Assembly: GCA_015501055.1 (NCBI GenBank)
Contig: JADNYV010000048.1
Location: forward strand, 124,001-188,000
DNA length: 64,000 nt
Source: Mucidula mucida
Taxonomy: Eukaryota; Basidiomycota; Agaricomycetes; Agaricales; Physalacriaceae
Reading direction: 5' to 3'
Part shown: positions 12,094-23,375 of the stretch, one piece after another
How positions within the stretch are numbered: position 1 is the first letter of the stretch
How the letters are laid out: each line of letters opens with the position of its first letter
Translations under genes and position numbers: made by a program
Notes under the pieces: generated by a model
Databases searched by the model: none
Seen by the model: only the letters and a program-made list of their open reading frames with translations
Told to the model about the DNA's origin: nothing

Positions 12094-13898
12094 ATGGCCT
12101 CTACTTCTGCGACACGCTCTCCGTGTCTCACAACAAAGACTAGGAGACCGTTTTGGCTCTCGAGAAAGCCTGATTTCAAGAAATCCAGAACTCCTGTAGT
12201 ACGCTGTTTTTCTCCCACTGGTGGTGCGCATATTTATGTTCTCTCAAGCCATCGAAATCAGCAGACGCAACGCATTATGAGTCGCAGCTCTATGACGCCC
12301 TCTTAATCGAACAACGTCTTCTCGTGGATCGGTTGAGGCCTTTGTTTGAATACGCCTACCATACTAATGATTGGGATGACGACCTGAACTCTGCTATCAT
12401 AGTCTGGCATTGTGAGGCCATTGACCTCCTTGGAAACCTTCATGATGCACACGAGCTGGAGGCATGCGCCGAGCTGGAAGCTGTGATAGAAGGCTGGAAC
12501 CAAGAGGTCGTGGTGTCGCCTATACGCAAACTACCTGCGGAGATTCTCTCCGAGATATTTCTCCTAGCCGAATGCGACGCTCACTACGACGTGTTGAACA
12601 CGTCCCGGCGTCATGGACCGAACCGCTTTGCCCAGGTCTGCCGAATGTGGCGATTTGTATCGCTGAACTACGCGGCGCTCTGGACGCGTCTCACCGTCAA
12701 AATATCGCACACCATCAGGCTTTCCGAGCAGACCCTCGCTCACCTCGAGCGCGTCTTGACGCTCTCCTGCAATCGTCTCATTGATATCCACTTTGACATG
12801 GGGCTAAATCTTGGTGTGGGCCTGGCGGCGTCTCATTTATGGGCTCTCACCTCTCATTGTGGCCGCTGGCGGGAGGTCCACCTTAAAATGCCGACTACCC
12901 TCGTGAAGAATATCAACCAACATATCTTGGCCGATGTGTCCGCTCTCACCGATATTACATTGGTGAATATTGACGACAAAATGGATGTGGATGATGACCT
13001 TCCAAGGATGCAATTCCTCGAGACCGCCCCCGTCCTTCGTCACGTCTCAGTACACGGCTTCTCCCACAGCAGACTGGTTCCCCTCTTCGACACCCATATC
13101 GTCGCTTTCCCATTCCACAAAAGCAACGATCAGTTGCAAAGCTTCAAAGTGCACGGAGGATCGGCGTGGCACGCCATAGACTGCTTATCGTCCCAGCCTT
13201 CGCTGCGCCACCTCTCCGTGGTGAACACCGATTCCGGGATGGACAGCCTCTCGTTCCCTTCGGCCTTCATCTCAAAACACTCGACTCTATCGTCCATTTT
13301 TACGACGTCGTCAGTGATCTTGGATGCGCTTGACCTCCCGAACCTGCGTTCCGCGTCTCTAGACGTTGCAGGAGACCGGCGCGCGCCGAATCAGGACCGT
13401 ATTTTCGATTCCCTCGGTGGGCTGCTCGCGCGCAGCGATGCACATCTGGAGTGTCTCGCCGTTAGGGATCTGCCTTTATCGCAGCATGTCGGATTCATTC
13501 CCATGTTGACGACTCGGAGATTCTCATCTCTTACCACCATCAGCCTGCAGTTTACCGAGTACTCGCGCCAGCGTGACGCGGAGCTGCTGTGCTTCACTAA
13601 GCGCCTTTTGGAGGAGGAGGATTTCCTCCCTCGACTGGCGTCTGTGGACATCGACTTTTCCTACGTGTTTTATTTCGCGCCGGTGCAGGCGCTTAATAGG
13701 GAGGTGTTCCTGCGGATGCTCCGTAGCCGCTGTTCGGAGGGGGCGTTGAGGCATTTCAAGGTTACGTCGAATGGAGAGCCGGTGATGAGCACGGAGCAGG
13801 AGGAGGCGGTGATGAATCTCGTGTCGGAGTATGGGTTGACGGTGGATATACGCCTCAAATCGGGGCAGATGCGGAGAGATATAGCGAGGCGTTCGTGA
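12094..13898 (+). CDS. F-box-like protein with leucine-rich tail
   Basis: Seen: exons 12094-12198 and 12249-13898 (50-base intron GTACGC..CAAG), giving 584 residues. About residues 105-160 form an F-box (IRKLPAEILSEIFLLAE, then FAQVCRMWRFVSLNYAALW), preceded by a coiled-coil-like stretch. The remainder has repeated leucine-rich strands of the kind seen in the large agaricomycete F-box family. Known: F-box proteins link substrates to the SCF ubiquitin ligase through Skp1. The substrate is unknown. The large exon has no in-frame ATG near its beginning, so exon 1 was chosen as the first upstream ATG exon that splices in phase; it is the least certain part. Of the three F-box genes in the window, this is the most canonical. 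Confidence 0.75.
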
Positions 13899-14074
13899 GT
13901 GCGGCTTGTTGATTGATTTGTGGGAAGGTTTGGATTATCTTTATGCTTGCTTGTTATGTGTTATGCTTTGTATATGCTGTGTATACGTTCTCGGACTCTT
14001 GTATCATTGCATTGGTGCTTCCTGAGTGTGGCCGCTTGGAGATCCTTGCGTGACACATACTCTAGAGTCTCTAC

Positions 14075-16174
14075 GTGCCGAATGATGCGTTTATGAGCTC
14101 GGCTGCCGATCGCGATTCCGACTCGGAGGTTTGTCGTTCCACCTTCATGGTCTCCCCCCACCAGAATGGACGGACGTACAGATGGAGGTCCTCCTTTTGG
14201 TTCGTGACTTTCGTGGTCTGGTTGGGTGAGTGCCGCGTAACTCACTGGACGCCGAGTGATCGCTGATTGTGCGTAATAGGCGTCTTGACCGATCTCCTCG
14301 TCTATTCTATAATTGTACCTGTCATTCCGTTCCAGTTGGAGCTTCTAGGATATGAACATGTCTCGACGTTAACTGGATGGCTTCTCTTCGCCTATGTATG
14401 TACCATCTACTACCGTTGTCGTTTGCACCTGAACTGTTTATAGTCATGCGGATTGGTTCTATGTACGCGACGCGACTCATGATAATACGTAACGGATATG
14501 ATGTGCTGACCGTCTGAAAGGTACTGTGTTTGTAGCCATCTACGCGGAGAATTACAAGTCGCGACAGCTTCCACTTGTCGTCGGCAATGTCATCCTCATC
14601 GGCTCTCAAATCATGTTCATGGAAGCCCCGACATACTGGCTCATGTGCTTTGCGCGCGCTCTGCAAGGCATCGGGTCGACCATGGTTTGGGTGATTGGCC
14701 TGGCATTGATGTGCGTTGGTTTACTGCTCAAAGCGCACTGGCGTCGATTGACTTGTTTGTATTGGCAGATGTGATGTTACGCCTCCAGAATTTATAGGCA
14801 GTCAGTGTCCAGTCTTTTCCCTGGTTTGAAGAGGGAGGCCCTTACCGACTTTTTTAGGACAGCTTGGCATTGCAATGTCCGGTTTTACTCTGGGGTAAAG
14901 TGTGCAGCATTCTTGGGTTCAACGAACATCCTGATACTTGCATAGAATACTCATGGGACCGCCAGTCGGCGGCGCGTTGTACAAGACCTTTGGGTTTCGC
15001 GCGCCATTCGTAGTGGGAATTACTTTCGCCGCGGTCGACCTCTTGGGGCGCCTACTAATCATTGAAGTTCATCCGACTTCGACCGCGGCAGTTCATCCTT
15101 CTACGTCGCCGTTGCATGTTCCGTCTGATGCAGAAAAGGGCGTGGATGGTTCCCCCGACCAACAAAATGTCGCTAAAAATACACTAGTAACGGCACCCGT
15201 GCGGTTGACGTTCATTGGAGTGTTGCTCACATTGCTGAAGTCTTCACGAGCTATGACAGCGGGTCTGATAGCACTCGTCTTTGGGTAGGTGACTTCTTCA
15301 AGTGAGGAGTATTGGCTCATGGCCTTTTAAAGCGTTGTGACCGCCGTACAAGATACCGTGATATCGCTTCACCTCAACCATGTTTGGGATCTCGATTCCG
15401 CAAAGGTCGGCATCGTCATGCTCGCGGCCGTCGTTCCTACGCTATTCTGTGAGCTTTCCCAGGCGTGACGTGGTTTTCAAGCTCATACCATTAACTCAGC
15501 GGGACCGCTAACTGGATGGATCTCGGACAAGTATGGAACATCTTGGGTTACCTTTCTAGGCATTCTCCTAGGCATCCCATGGTGCGCCGTGATGATCATA
15601 GACGGACCTCTCGCGTTGTTTATCACGTCTTATGCTCTGCAAAGTCAGTACACCGACGCTTGCATTTGGCAACTCCTCCTGAAGTTTCCAAGGTCTTTTC
15701 GTGGCGTCACTAGCTGCACCGGTCACGGTGGAACTAGCTATGCTCGCGCATAGAATCGATGGTGTTGGTTGTGAGTGTCCCGATTAGTTTCGGAAATGTT
15801 TTTCACTTACGCCGCGATCACGCATAGACGCTCATGTATACAGCGTGTTCAACTTTACTTTTGGTCTTGGCTCTACTGGTATGACCTTCAATTTCCGTCT
15901 CCTGCAGTGTCCTCATATTGTAGCGCAGTTGGGCCTATCATCGCTGGTCAGGTAAGTGCACAAGATTCATCGCCACACCCATGGACCTCATGACTTTTGG
16001 TAGATGTATGACCACATAAGACGAGGTTGGATGGCCATTTGCCTGCTCGTAATTGGGCTACTAGGAGTATCTGCCGTCCTCGCATTAGTCTACACAGGTG
16101 ATCCGCCGGTTGTCACATGGATAGCTCGACGATTTGCTCGACGACCTGTTGTTGACGAGATGGAGAATGTGTAG
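14075..16174 (+). CDS. MFS transporter, drug:H+ antiporter type
   Basis: Seen: thirteen exons summing to 493 codons including the stop. The joins are 14225/14280, 14395/14444, 14462/14521, 14710/14769, 14800/14858, 14894/14946, 15284/15333, 15448/15500, 15647/15685, 15770/15828, 15878/15931 and 15953/16004. Membrane helices begin at residue about 35. TDLLVYSIIVPVIPFQLE is the helix-1 pattern of DHA1-like carriers, and GPPVGGALY matches the motif-C region (gxxxGPxxGG) of drug antiporters. A hydrophilic loop holds EKGVDGSPDQQN. Known: such carriers export toxic compounds by proton exchange at the plasma or vacuolar membrane; the substrate cannot be told. Odd: exon 3 is 19 bases (14444-14462), and the intron 15648-15684 is only 37 bases. 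The whole structure stays in phase, so I regard it as intact. Confidence 0.82.
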
Positions 16175-16539
16175 TGCGCTCGCAACTGCACTCTCAGAAT
16201 TGTATACATAGAAGTCTTCATTCTATATTTCATTGACTAATAACGTAGCCCTACTCTTTCACTTAAACTCTCCTCTGGGATGCGACAAGCAGGCGCCAAT
16301 GAAACTACCTTCGATGACTACCTTTTCGTACTCGCTGTTCGCGCGGAGGAGTCAAAAAGAAGATCCATCTTCGCGCCCTGGGGCTAGCGACGGTAACGGT
16401 AAAAAAGGTTGAGATACGCTGAAGGTACTATAGAGGTAAGGTAAAAACACTGACAAAAACATCGACGCAGGTGTAGGCAAAAAATGGGTACAAGCACAGT
16501 ATGAGACAACAAGCGAGTTGAGAAGGACAGATGGAACTA
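16175..16539. other. Intergenic region between convergent genes
   Basis: This holds the 3' flanks of the transporter and of the coiled-coil gene. No open frame or repeat is worth naming. Confidence 0.6.
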
Positions 16540-17956
16540 TCATACTTCCGCCTTGTGGGATGAGGTACTAGATTTGGTAGGAGGCAGAGATTCGATGAGA
16601 GCGCGAGACTGAGCCGCCTGTGCCTTGCGAGTTTCGGCATCAGCGGACAACTGAGCCTCCAATGCTGCAAGAGTCTCCCTTGCTGTACAAAGCCGAGCCT
16701 CTGCTGCTACGCGCGCCTCCGTTGCTGCACAAAGCCCAGCTTCTGCTGCTACGCGCGCCTCCGTTGCTGCACGAAGTCGAGCCTCTGCAACAACAAGTGC
16801 CGGAGAATCATTCTCACAGGACTGGGCCCTCGCCACGGCGGCGCGCGCTTTCACCTCCTCGGTGCGCGCCATTACCCTTTTCAGTCCGGTCTTCTGGTCC
16901 CACTCTTCCTATAATGATCGTCATACGTTACATTTTTGTGGCGCTTTCAAATGAAATCATCCTCACCTCGATTGCCTTCTTGAAGCGGACCTGAAATGCC
17001 TCCCACTCTACGTCACACAACACGAGATGCTCTGGCTTGACCACGTTGCGAGAACGCACGAGGGCCCCGCAAGGATGCTTCTCGCCCTTGTTCCGCGCTT
17101 TCATACCGAGGAAATCTAGTCCAAAAAGACTATGGCCGCCCGGAAGGTCGTCATTGACATGGACGTACGGCCTCAGATCTTTGCTCAGCAGCAGTGCGTC
17201 CCACAGCCAGCCCGCGATCCAGTAGCCGTCGTCGTCGTGATCGCCGACAGACTGGATGCACATAAGGCGCTCGAAGGAAAGAAGGTTCTCCGGCACTGAG
17301 GTATCAAAGTCCATCGAAGCCCAGACCTCCCTCTTTGGGCGTGGGCGTTTTCTGAAGTATATCGTCATGTTATCGGTATCATGATACAGTCTGTGCCGAC
17401 TTGCGCCATTATTGGGAGATGGGGGGCGCGGAGGAGACGCGGGAGAAGAGGTTGGGGAAGTGGGGGCAGGCGCGGGGGTTGATGGGGACGCCTCGACAGC
17501 AGTAGACTCAGAGCGCTGACGCAAAACCCGACCCTTCGCCCGGTCAATATCAATGACGGCAAAGCTCTTGTGCCGCACGTGTGTCTGACCCCCAAACCAA
17601 TAGACAATGTGGGCGACGAGGTAGTCCTCCCCCATGTGCTTGCAGAACTCGACGCGGGTAACGCAGTTCTGCAGCGAGAGGTCGGTCATTGCATACTTCG
17701 TGTATTTACAGAACTCATCAAGATAGATGTCAGCGTCCAAGGGGTACGTCCTGTTGGTCGTTCCATCGCTTTGGCCGAATAGAAGAGTATTCCTCGGGTG
17801 TACAACATTGTCACTGTCAGAGTTTCGGAAAGAGAGGACATAGGTACAGAGCCTTCGGAGAGGATACCAGAAGTCCATTCCTAGTGCGAGATGGGTGTGG
17901 TCTGAGATACAGAAAGGAAACGTTTCTGCTGGGATTCTTATACCCAGGGTGCACAT
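16540..17956 (-). CDS. Unknown protein with C-terminal Ala/Glu coiled coil
   Basis: Seen: exons 16967-17956 and 16540-16908 (58-base intron, phase 0), giving about 452 residues if the first Met is used; a Met about 26 codons later (MDFWYPLRR) is an alternative. The N-terminal half is a mixed globular segment (DADIYLDEFCKYTKYAMTDL, HIVYWFGGQTHV) that I do not recognise. A Pro/Ser linker follows, then a second block (YWIAGWLWDALLL, DDLPGGHSLFGLDFLGMK). The last about 120 residues are an alanine/glutamate coiled coil with a 14-residue repeat of the type AATEARVAAEA. No signal peptide or membrane segment is clear. It is probably a real gene because the long frame, the splice and the codon composition agree. 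No function is proposed. Confidence 0.65.
16695..16795 (-). repeat. 42-base tandem repeat inside the coiled coil
   Basis: The word TCTGCTGCTACGCGCG, read on the plus strand, recurs 42 bases apart near 16700 and 16742, with partial copies on either side. Each unit encodes 14 residues (two heptads), so length change by whole units would keep the frame and the heptad register. Confidence 0.75.
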
Positions 17957-18404
17957 GTGTTCATTAGGTTGAGTAATCGCGATTGAGCCAACCGCAAGTC
18001 CGAACGTAACGGTGGAAGGTAGATTGGCAGTCAGTCCTTACGTTCATGTACGCCTGCGCGCACGAATAGACTTTCATCAGTACTTCATTTCATAGCTGGG
18101 TTTGATTGTTAAGCCTTTTGGGTGAATGATTGTGGCACTTTTACAGTATGGGTCAGCATGTCGCATTGGAGCACCGGGGGTTCTCCGTAGTAATTGCCAC
18201 AACTAATCAGATGTACGACCACATTGCGAGTGAATGGACTCTTTGCCTGATCGGGATGTTGGCGGTCTGTAAAGCACTATCCATCATAGTCGTGACCCGT
18301 CAAATTTTAAGGTGTTTGCTAGTAAGCAGAAACATAAGTCAGCGAAATTGTCGACCTCGTCTTGTGTCCTCTAGAGTACACGGGAATATACTTTCATCAA
18401 CGAT
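17957..18404. other. Intergenic region
   Basis: This stretch holds the 5' flank of the coiled-coil gene and the 3' flank of the Dap1 gene. Open frames are short and unrelated to known families. No repeat was noticed. Confidence 0.6.
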
Positions 18405-19114
18405 TTAGATAGCATCGTTCTCTACGAGCTTTCCGCATATGATATACTTGTTGGAGAAATGGTCAATCCATCCTGGTTGAATGTCAGACTGCTGAATTGC
18501 CTGTTCATAATAGAAAACTCGCCTTTCATGTTCTCACTACAAGATGATAAGTGATACTTGCATTAGACATAAATCAGGCCACGTACATTTCATCTGGCTT
18601 AAGATCATCGAGCCTGTCAAGTGGCTTGTCAACGTCCGTCAGCATTTCTACCACATCAATTAGCACGATCTTCCAGAAACAACAACTCGGTAAATACATA
18701 CCAACATCGAATGACTGCTTCGCCATGCCACGAGAAGCGTCCCGTCCAGCAAAATTGCCGTACATTCCGCCTGGGGGCATCGACGTCAGTGCTCGTCTCG
18801 CTGCCAGCTAATATACACGCACCAGGTCCATAGAAGCTCCGGCCAGCAGTAACGTCGAACACAATGCCATTAATCGCGAGAAGAATACGCTCGCTATCGC
18901 GCCCGTTAAAGGGTTCCAGCGACTTGGGCGTGAATGACTGGAATACGACCGTGGGCGGGTGGTATTGGGGCATCCATGAGTATCCGGATTTGAATTCGGT
19001 CGGCACGGATTTCAGGTTGGGCGTTGGGGGGAATATGATGCGCTGGACAGAGTAGAGTATGAAGATGAAAAGCGCGGTGTTTACTGGCGTTCCGAGGTCG
19101 ACGTTGAGGCCCAT
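18405..19114 (-). CDS. dap1: Membrane-associated progesterone receptor family protein (Dap1/PGRMC, cytochrome-b5-like)
   Basis: Seen: five exons, 18823-19114, 18702-18770, 18587-18647, 18523-18536 (14 bases) and 18405-18472, summing to 168 codons including the stop. The N-terminus has one membrane segment (TALFIFILYSVQRIIF). The b5-like domain then reads LEPFNGRDSERILLAINGIV, DVTAGRSFYGPGGMY, AGRDASRGMAKQSF, NMKGWIDHFSNKY. Known: Dap1 binds haem through a Tyr and supports sterol 14-demethylase in ergosterol synthesis; FYGPGGMYGNFAGRDASR is the family signature and carries Tyr candidates. Odd: the last intron (18473-18522) starts with GC, not GT. Only that donor gives GWIDHFSNKY in frame. The gene is head-to-head with a transporter gene, 204 bases apart. 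Identification is firm. Confidence 0.9.
18473..18522 (-). other. GC-AG intron
   Basis: This intron has donor GCGAGT and acceptor ACCAG on the minus strand. The neighbouring GT two bases on (GTTTTC) would leave the next exon out of frame and stop it within three codons. Confidence 0.75.
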
Positions 19115-19318
19115 GATGATGGTGAGAAAGCAAGAACGCCGGGGTAACTTGATCTGTGGTTAGGGTTTTGGACCCTACTCGGAGGAGGACCGTCGCGGGC
19201 CGATTTCCATAATCCTGCCAAGTGACCACCATTCTGCCCGTCTTGTGATGTTGCAAATGAATTTTAAACACTGCAGGGACGAGGGTCAGCCGCCTCTCTA
19301 TCAGCGTCCACGACTATC
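19115..19318. promoter_or_regulatory. Shared divergent promoter of dap1 and the MFS gene
   Basis: Only 204 bases separate the two start codons, on opposite strands. The region must hold both promoters and 5' leaders. I see no clear TATA box on either side. Co-regulation is an inference from spacing alone. Confidence 0.45.
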
Positions 19319-21168
19319 ATGGAGAAAGACGCGTCCGACTACGAGAAGGGCTCAACGCAGAACCTGGAGATTGGCGCCTTGGTACGCGGTTTCTTTTGTT
19401 CCCTTCTTTGCGCTTGCTAACAAGGAGGTCATCAAAGGACGATTACGACACGACTTTACTCAGCGACGCACGTAAAAACCGCGAGCTACTGTTCAAAATC
19501 GACACCAGAATTGTCCCTCTGTCTGCGTTCATTTACTTGCTCTGTAATCTTGACCGCTCGAACATTGGCAATGCCAAGATTATGAACAAGGAGAATGGAC
19601 ATGACATGATGACGGAAATAGGCCTGTCGCAGTACCAATATACGTATGTGCATTCTCGTATTATGTTTATCTTTCACATTTATGGCCTTGTAGGATTGCG
19701 CTCATGATATTTCTCGTTGCATACGGTCTCTTCGAAGTACCCTCCAACATCCTACTAAAACGGTTCAATCCCAACGTGAGCTTCTGACCCTGTTATCGTT
19801 GCAGGGAATCACAATAGACCTGCTTCTAGCGATGGATAGCGTTCCTCATGTTCTGCTGGGGTGTTATCACCATCGGACTGGGTGGTGTGACCAGTTTCGC
19901 GAGTCTCACCGTCGTTCGATTCCTCCTGGGGGTATTTGAAGCCGGTGAGGACGCATTATATCGTCCACTTTGTGGGTTCTTATCATGGTGGCGTCCCTTT
20001 CAGGCCTGTTTCCCGGGCTCGTGTACTATACCACGTTCTGGTACAAGCCGGACGAACGCTCAATGAGAGTTGCTCTCATTCTCGCTTCGGCCACGCTTGC
20101 CGGTGCGTTTGGAGGTGCAATCGCCTATGGGATCGCTCACATGGAAGGCACGCACGGATTATCGGCTTGGAGGTCAGTATAACGAAGGATGGTCTTGTTT
20201 CGACAAACTGACGCGCATACAGGTGGCTGTTTATCCTCGAGGGTCTCCCGTCTGTTATCCTAGCAATCCCCATATACTTTCTTCTTCCAGACTACCCGGA
20301 AATATCTAAATGGCTGAGTGAGGAAGAAAGGGCGCTCGCAGTCGCGCGCTTGAGAATAGGTGGTTCGAAAGCTTCGAGCGAAGGTCTTACGTGGGAAGCT
20401 GCCAAGGCTACTCTCATGGATTGGAGACTTTGGATTCATTTCTTGGTGCGTGTGATGTGAGCTGCGCCGTATTGAACCCTGATTGGTATCTTTAGGTATA
20501 TTTTGGGATATCACTGCCATTCTCCAGTCTTTCGCTCTTTTCTCCGACAATTGTATCTGGTCTGGGATACACGTCCCTACGTGCTCAACTGTTTACCGTG
20601 CCTCCTTACGCGGTCGCCTATGTCGTTACAATCTCCGTCGCTTATGCTGCGGACAAATTGAACAGGTATAGTTGTCGTCCCTTCTATGCATTAGTACTTA
20701 TGCGTGTATCAGACGAGGACTGTTCTCTGCTGCATTTGCCCTCATTGGTGCCATTGGCTTCATCGCATCGGCATGTTTAGAACCTGACGCATATACGGTA
20801 TGCTTGTCAACTCACATCATCAACTAATAACTGCAGCTCTTTCTCAGGAACGTTACGGCGCACTAATCATAGCATGCAGTGGTTCTTTCGCGTGTATTCC
20901 CCCATTATTGGGTTGGCTTTCTAGCAATATGCGCTCAACGTCAACAACGGGACTTGCTGTCGCGTTGAATATCTCGTTTGGCGCCCCTGGACAGATTGTG
21001 GGTGTGTGGATCTACAAGAGTGATGAAGCTGCGCGGGGCTATCCTACAGGCCATTGGACAAATGCTGCACTACTGCTAGTTGTGGTCGTAGGGTGTGTAG
21101 GACTGCATTTCCTGTACGCAGGGCGCAATAAGCGTTTGGTTGAGGGCGAGGAGAAGTGGAAGTTATAA
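19319..21168 (+). CDS. MFS transporter, allantoate/anion:cation symporter type (Dal5-like)
   Basis: Seen: nine exons (19319-19381, 19438-19643, 19694-19775, 19830-19944, 20004-20172, 20223-20445, 20496-20665, 20713-20797, 20848-21168) summing to 478 codons including the stop. A soluble N-terminus precedes RELLFKIDTRIVPLSAFIYL and LCNLDRSNIGNAK, a hallmark of the ACS family. Further matches are VPSNILLKRFNPNRWIAF, FEAGLFPGLVYYTTFWYK and LFILEGLPSVILAIPIYF. Known: the family imports anionic organic nutrients such as allantoate, vitamins or small peptides with protons, usually at the plasma membrane. The substrate cannot be told from sequence. All twelve helices appear present and no defect was seen. 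It is divergent from dap1. Confidence 0.9.
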
Positions 21169-21747
21169 CCTTGAGTGAAAAGTTGTCTACCTTGATTGTG
21201 GTATATACCATGTGCTCTTCTCAATATTCAATATGAGGCAGGACAACCAGTTACACGTCGTTACAAGTACAACGTGGGTCTGGACGCGGAAAGCTTGACA
21301 TTGTGTCCTCAGTCGCTTGCTTGTTCTGGCTTTTCGACGTTCTCTGAAATTAAATAAAATTGAGGAAGGTGTTGACTCCTGCATATGGAAGATGTCTAGA
21401 GATTTCGGAGAGATCCCAGATTGCTCGCTTACACACACGGCAAACAAGACCAAATTCTGAGGAGATGGCCGGGGATGCTCGCCACGCATGCGCTCCTTTT
21501 CCTTCCACCATCATTAATATTTCAATTCGACGAGATTGTGAGTGACTGAACGACGGGAGCTTCAGCGCTGATTTTGTGGGCACTTGCAGGCCCAGGATAT
21601 TCAATTGTAAGCCAGGTGTTTACGCCAGCAAGAGACTGCTGTTTTGCTCGGTGGCCTCTTCCGATTCCGTCTGTAAGGAGTCCTTTCCAATACGACGGCC
21701 ATGGAGCTTGCCATGTTGATGTTTCTGAAAGACACTAGGCGGGAACG
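21169..21747. other. Intergenic region
   Basis: This holds the 3' flank of the transporter and the 5' flank of the next gene. Short frames on the minus strand (21350-21604) have no resemblance to known proteins. No repeat was noticed. Confidence 0.6.
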
Positions 21748-22913
21748 ATGTCGATTTATTCGCCACCGGAGACGCCGCCACCTCAGCGCAGAGTGAAACC
21801 GCTCCCAAAACGCCAACGCACACCGCCGTCTGCCTCGCCGCCGCTGGTTCCCCAGGACTACTATATGCCGGTGCTTACCAACCTGCTTGAGGAGACCCGT
21901 ATCGAGGGCGGCAATGCCAAGAAGCGCAAGGTACCACATGCCATGGGTGGCGAGGTCCAAAGTCGGGTTTCGCGAATCACTGCTGCTGGAATGCAGTTCA
22001 AGGAAAGCGTTCGTATGCGCCGAAAGCATCTTGAGGGCCTGGTTGAGGAGGGCGAGGGTGACGTGGTCGAAAAGGCGCTGATGCTAGGTCTGCTTGGTGC
22101 CGGCGACCGCGAAGGAAAACGGCGGCGCCAGTCAAAGCGACAGGTGCTCAGAGCCAATCGAGCAAAGCTCAAACGCGCGCCTCTCAATGATCTCGACACC
22201 TTCCAGTTTACATTCCAGAGTCCTTCCAAAGGTCGGCCGCTTTATGCAACCCTGTATCTGATCGCTCATGTGTCGTTCTAGCGACGGATTTGCTCCGCCA
22301 GACAAAGCATGCGGTTGATCTCCTTCGCAAACGTCTCGCCGCGACTCCAAAGAAGAAACCTCCTGCACAGACTCTTTCTGCATCGAAGCCACTACCGCCA
22401 CCCCCCGCGACGACAAAGAAGAAGAAGAAGAAACGGTCTGCACTTGCCAACGCTTCGAATCCCCACCATTTACGCAACTACGTACCATCTCGCGTGCCCG
22501 GTGCTGAGCAACCCACCAGCATTGCCAATAGCGACTTTGTTCCTGTCCGCTTTCTCATGGCAGACCTTCCGCCGCGCAAGAGCGGCAAGTACAAGGGCGT
22601 TGATCCCCCGCCCCAGCAGCAGGGCACCAACGAATGGATTTGTGCGTATTGCGAGTTTGAGTTGCTGTACGGCGGTGAGGAGGAGTATCGCCAGGCGATT
22701 CGCAGGAGGAAGAAGATTCTGAAACGTCGCAGGAGAGCTAGGGAGCGTGCTGCGCGGGGCGTCGCGGGTAGACGCGTCGATAGACCGGAGCAGGACAACG
22801 AGCCGGGCAGTGAAGACGATGCTGATTTTTTCCCTGATGTTCCCGCGGCAGGCCAGAGGACTACAGTCGGAGTTAAGGCCGAGGCAGCTGGCCGCGAGAC
22901 GGGGTATGGATGA
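21748..22913 (+). CDS. Basic nuclear-type protein of unknown function
   Basis: Seen: exons 21748-22231 and 22282-22913 (50-base intron GTCGGC..TCTAG), giving 371 residues. It is very rich in Lys/Arg, with stretches such as PPQRRVKPLPKRQR, EGKRRRQSKRQVLR and KKKKKKRSA that look like nuclear localisation signals. A short motif EWICAYCEFELLYGGEEEY holds a CxYC pair and is followed by an Arg/Lys helix (RRRKKILKRRRRARERAA). The C-terminus is acidic. I do not recognise a named family. Composition suggests a nucleic-acid- or chromatin-associated role, which is inference only. The start Met is followed by Pro-rich sequence typical of fungal N-termini. Confidence 0.7.
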
Positions 22914-23375
22914 CACCACTCTTCCAATGAATGCATTTTACAGAATTTAATCGTATAATCACGATGTCTCTTTGTTTAATTTCATGGAATACATGCTCTT
23001 TTGTCAGAGAGATGTCTCGGTATCTCGCGCAAGAATGGCTTTCAACAACGCCACACTGGGAACGGTATTTCAACGCGTCATCAACCTACTTATGACGCTC
23101 CGTCTTCTCTCCCTTCCACCATCATCTACTCGCTGTGCCTACGCCTCGTCTTTCTCGTTTTGCACGCACGGGCGCCTGACATCTTTCACCCACTATCGCA
23201 GTTCACATGTCGTCGTTGCGTGTCCGATTGAACGCAGTCGCACAAGGGATCAAAGGTAAGCATCCATGCGCTCTGTACATCGTCGATATTGACCAAGATA
23301 CAGGAAGTCCCGTATTCTATCATCGTGTCTAACTGGCTCTGCAACAAACCTCAGCTAAACGCGATCTACTAATAG
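22914..23375. other. Intergenic region between convergent genes
   Basis: An open plus-strand frame at 22972-23259 is Ser/Thr-rich and unrelated to known families. I do not support a gene here. Confidence 0.5.

Noticed and set aside
13961..14245. Minus-strand frame of 94 codons
   Set aside because: It overlaps the first exon of the transporter gene, whose full exon set sums to 493 codons.
21748..22229. Minus-strand frames opposite the basic protein gene
   Set aside because: These are mirror frames of Lys/Arg-rich coding sequence; they lack start context and continuity.
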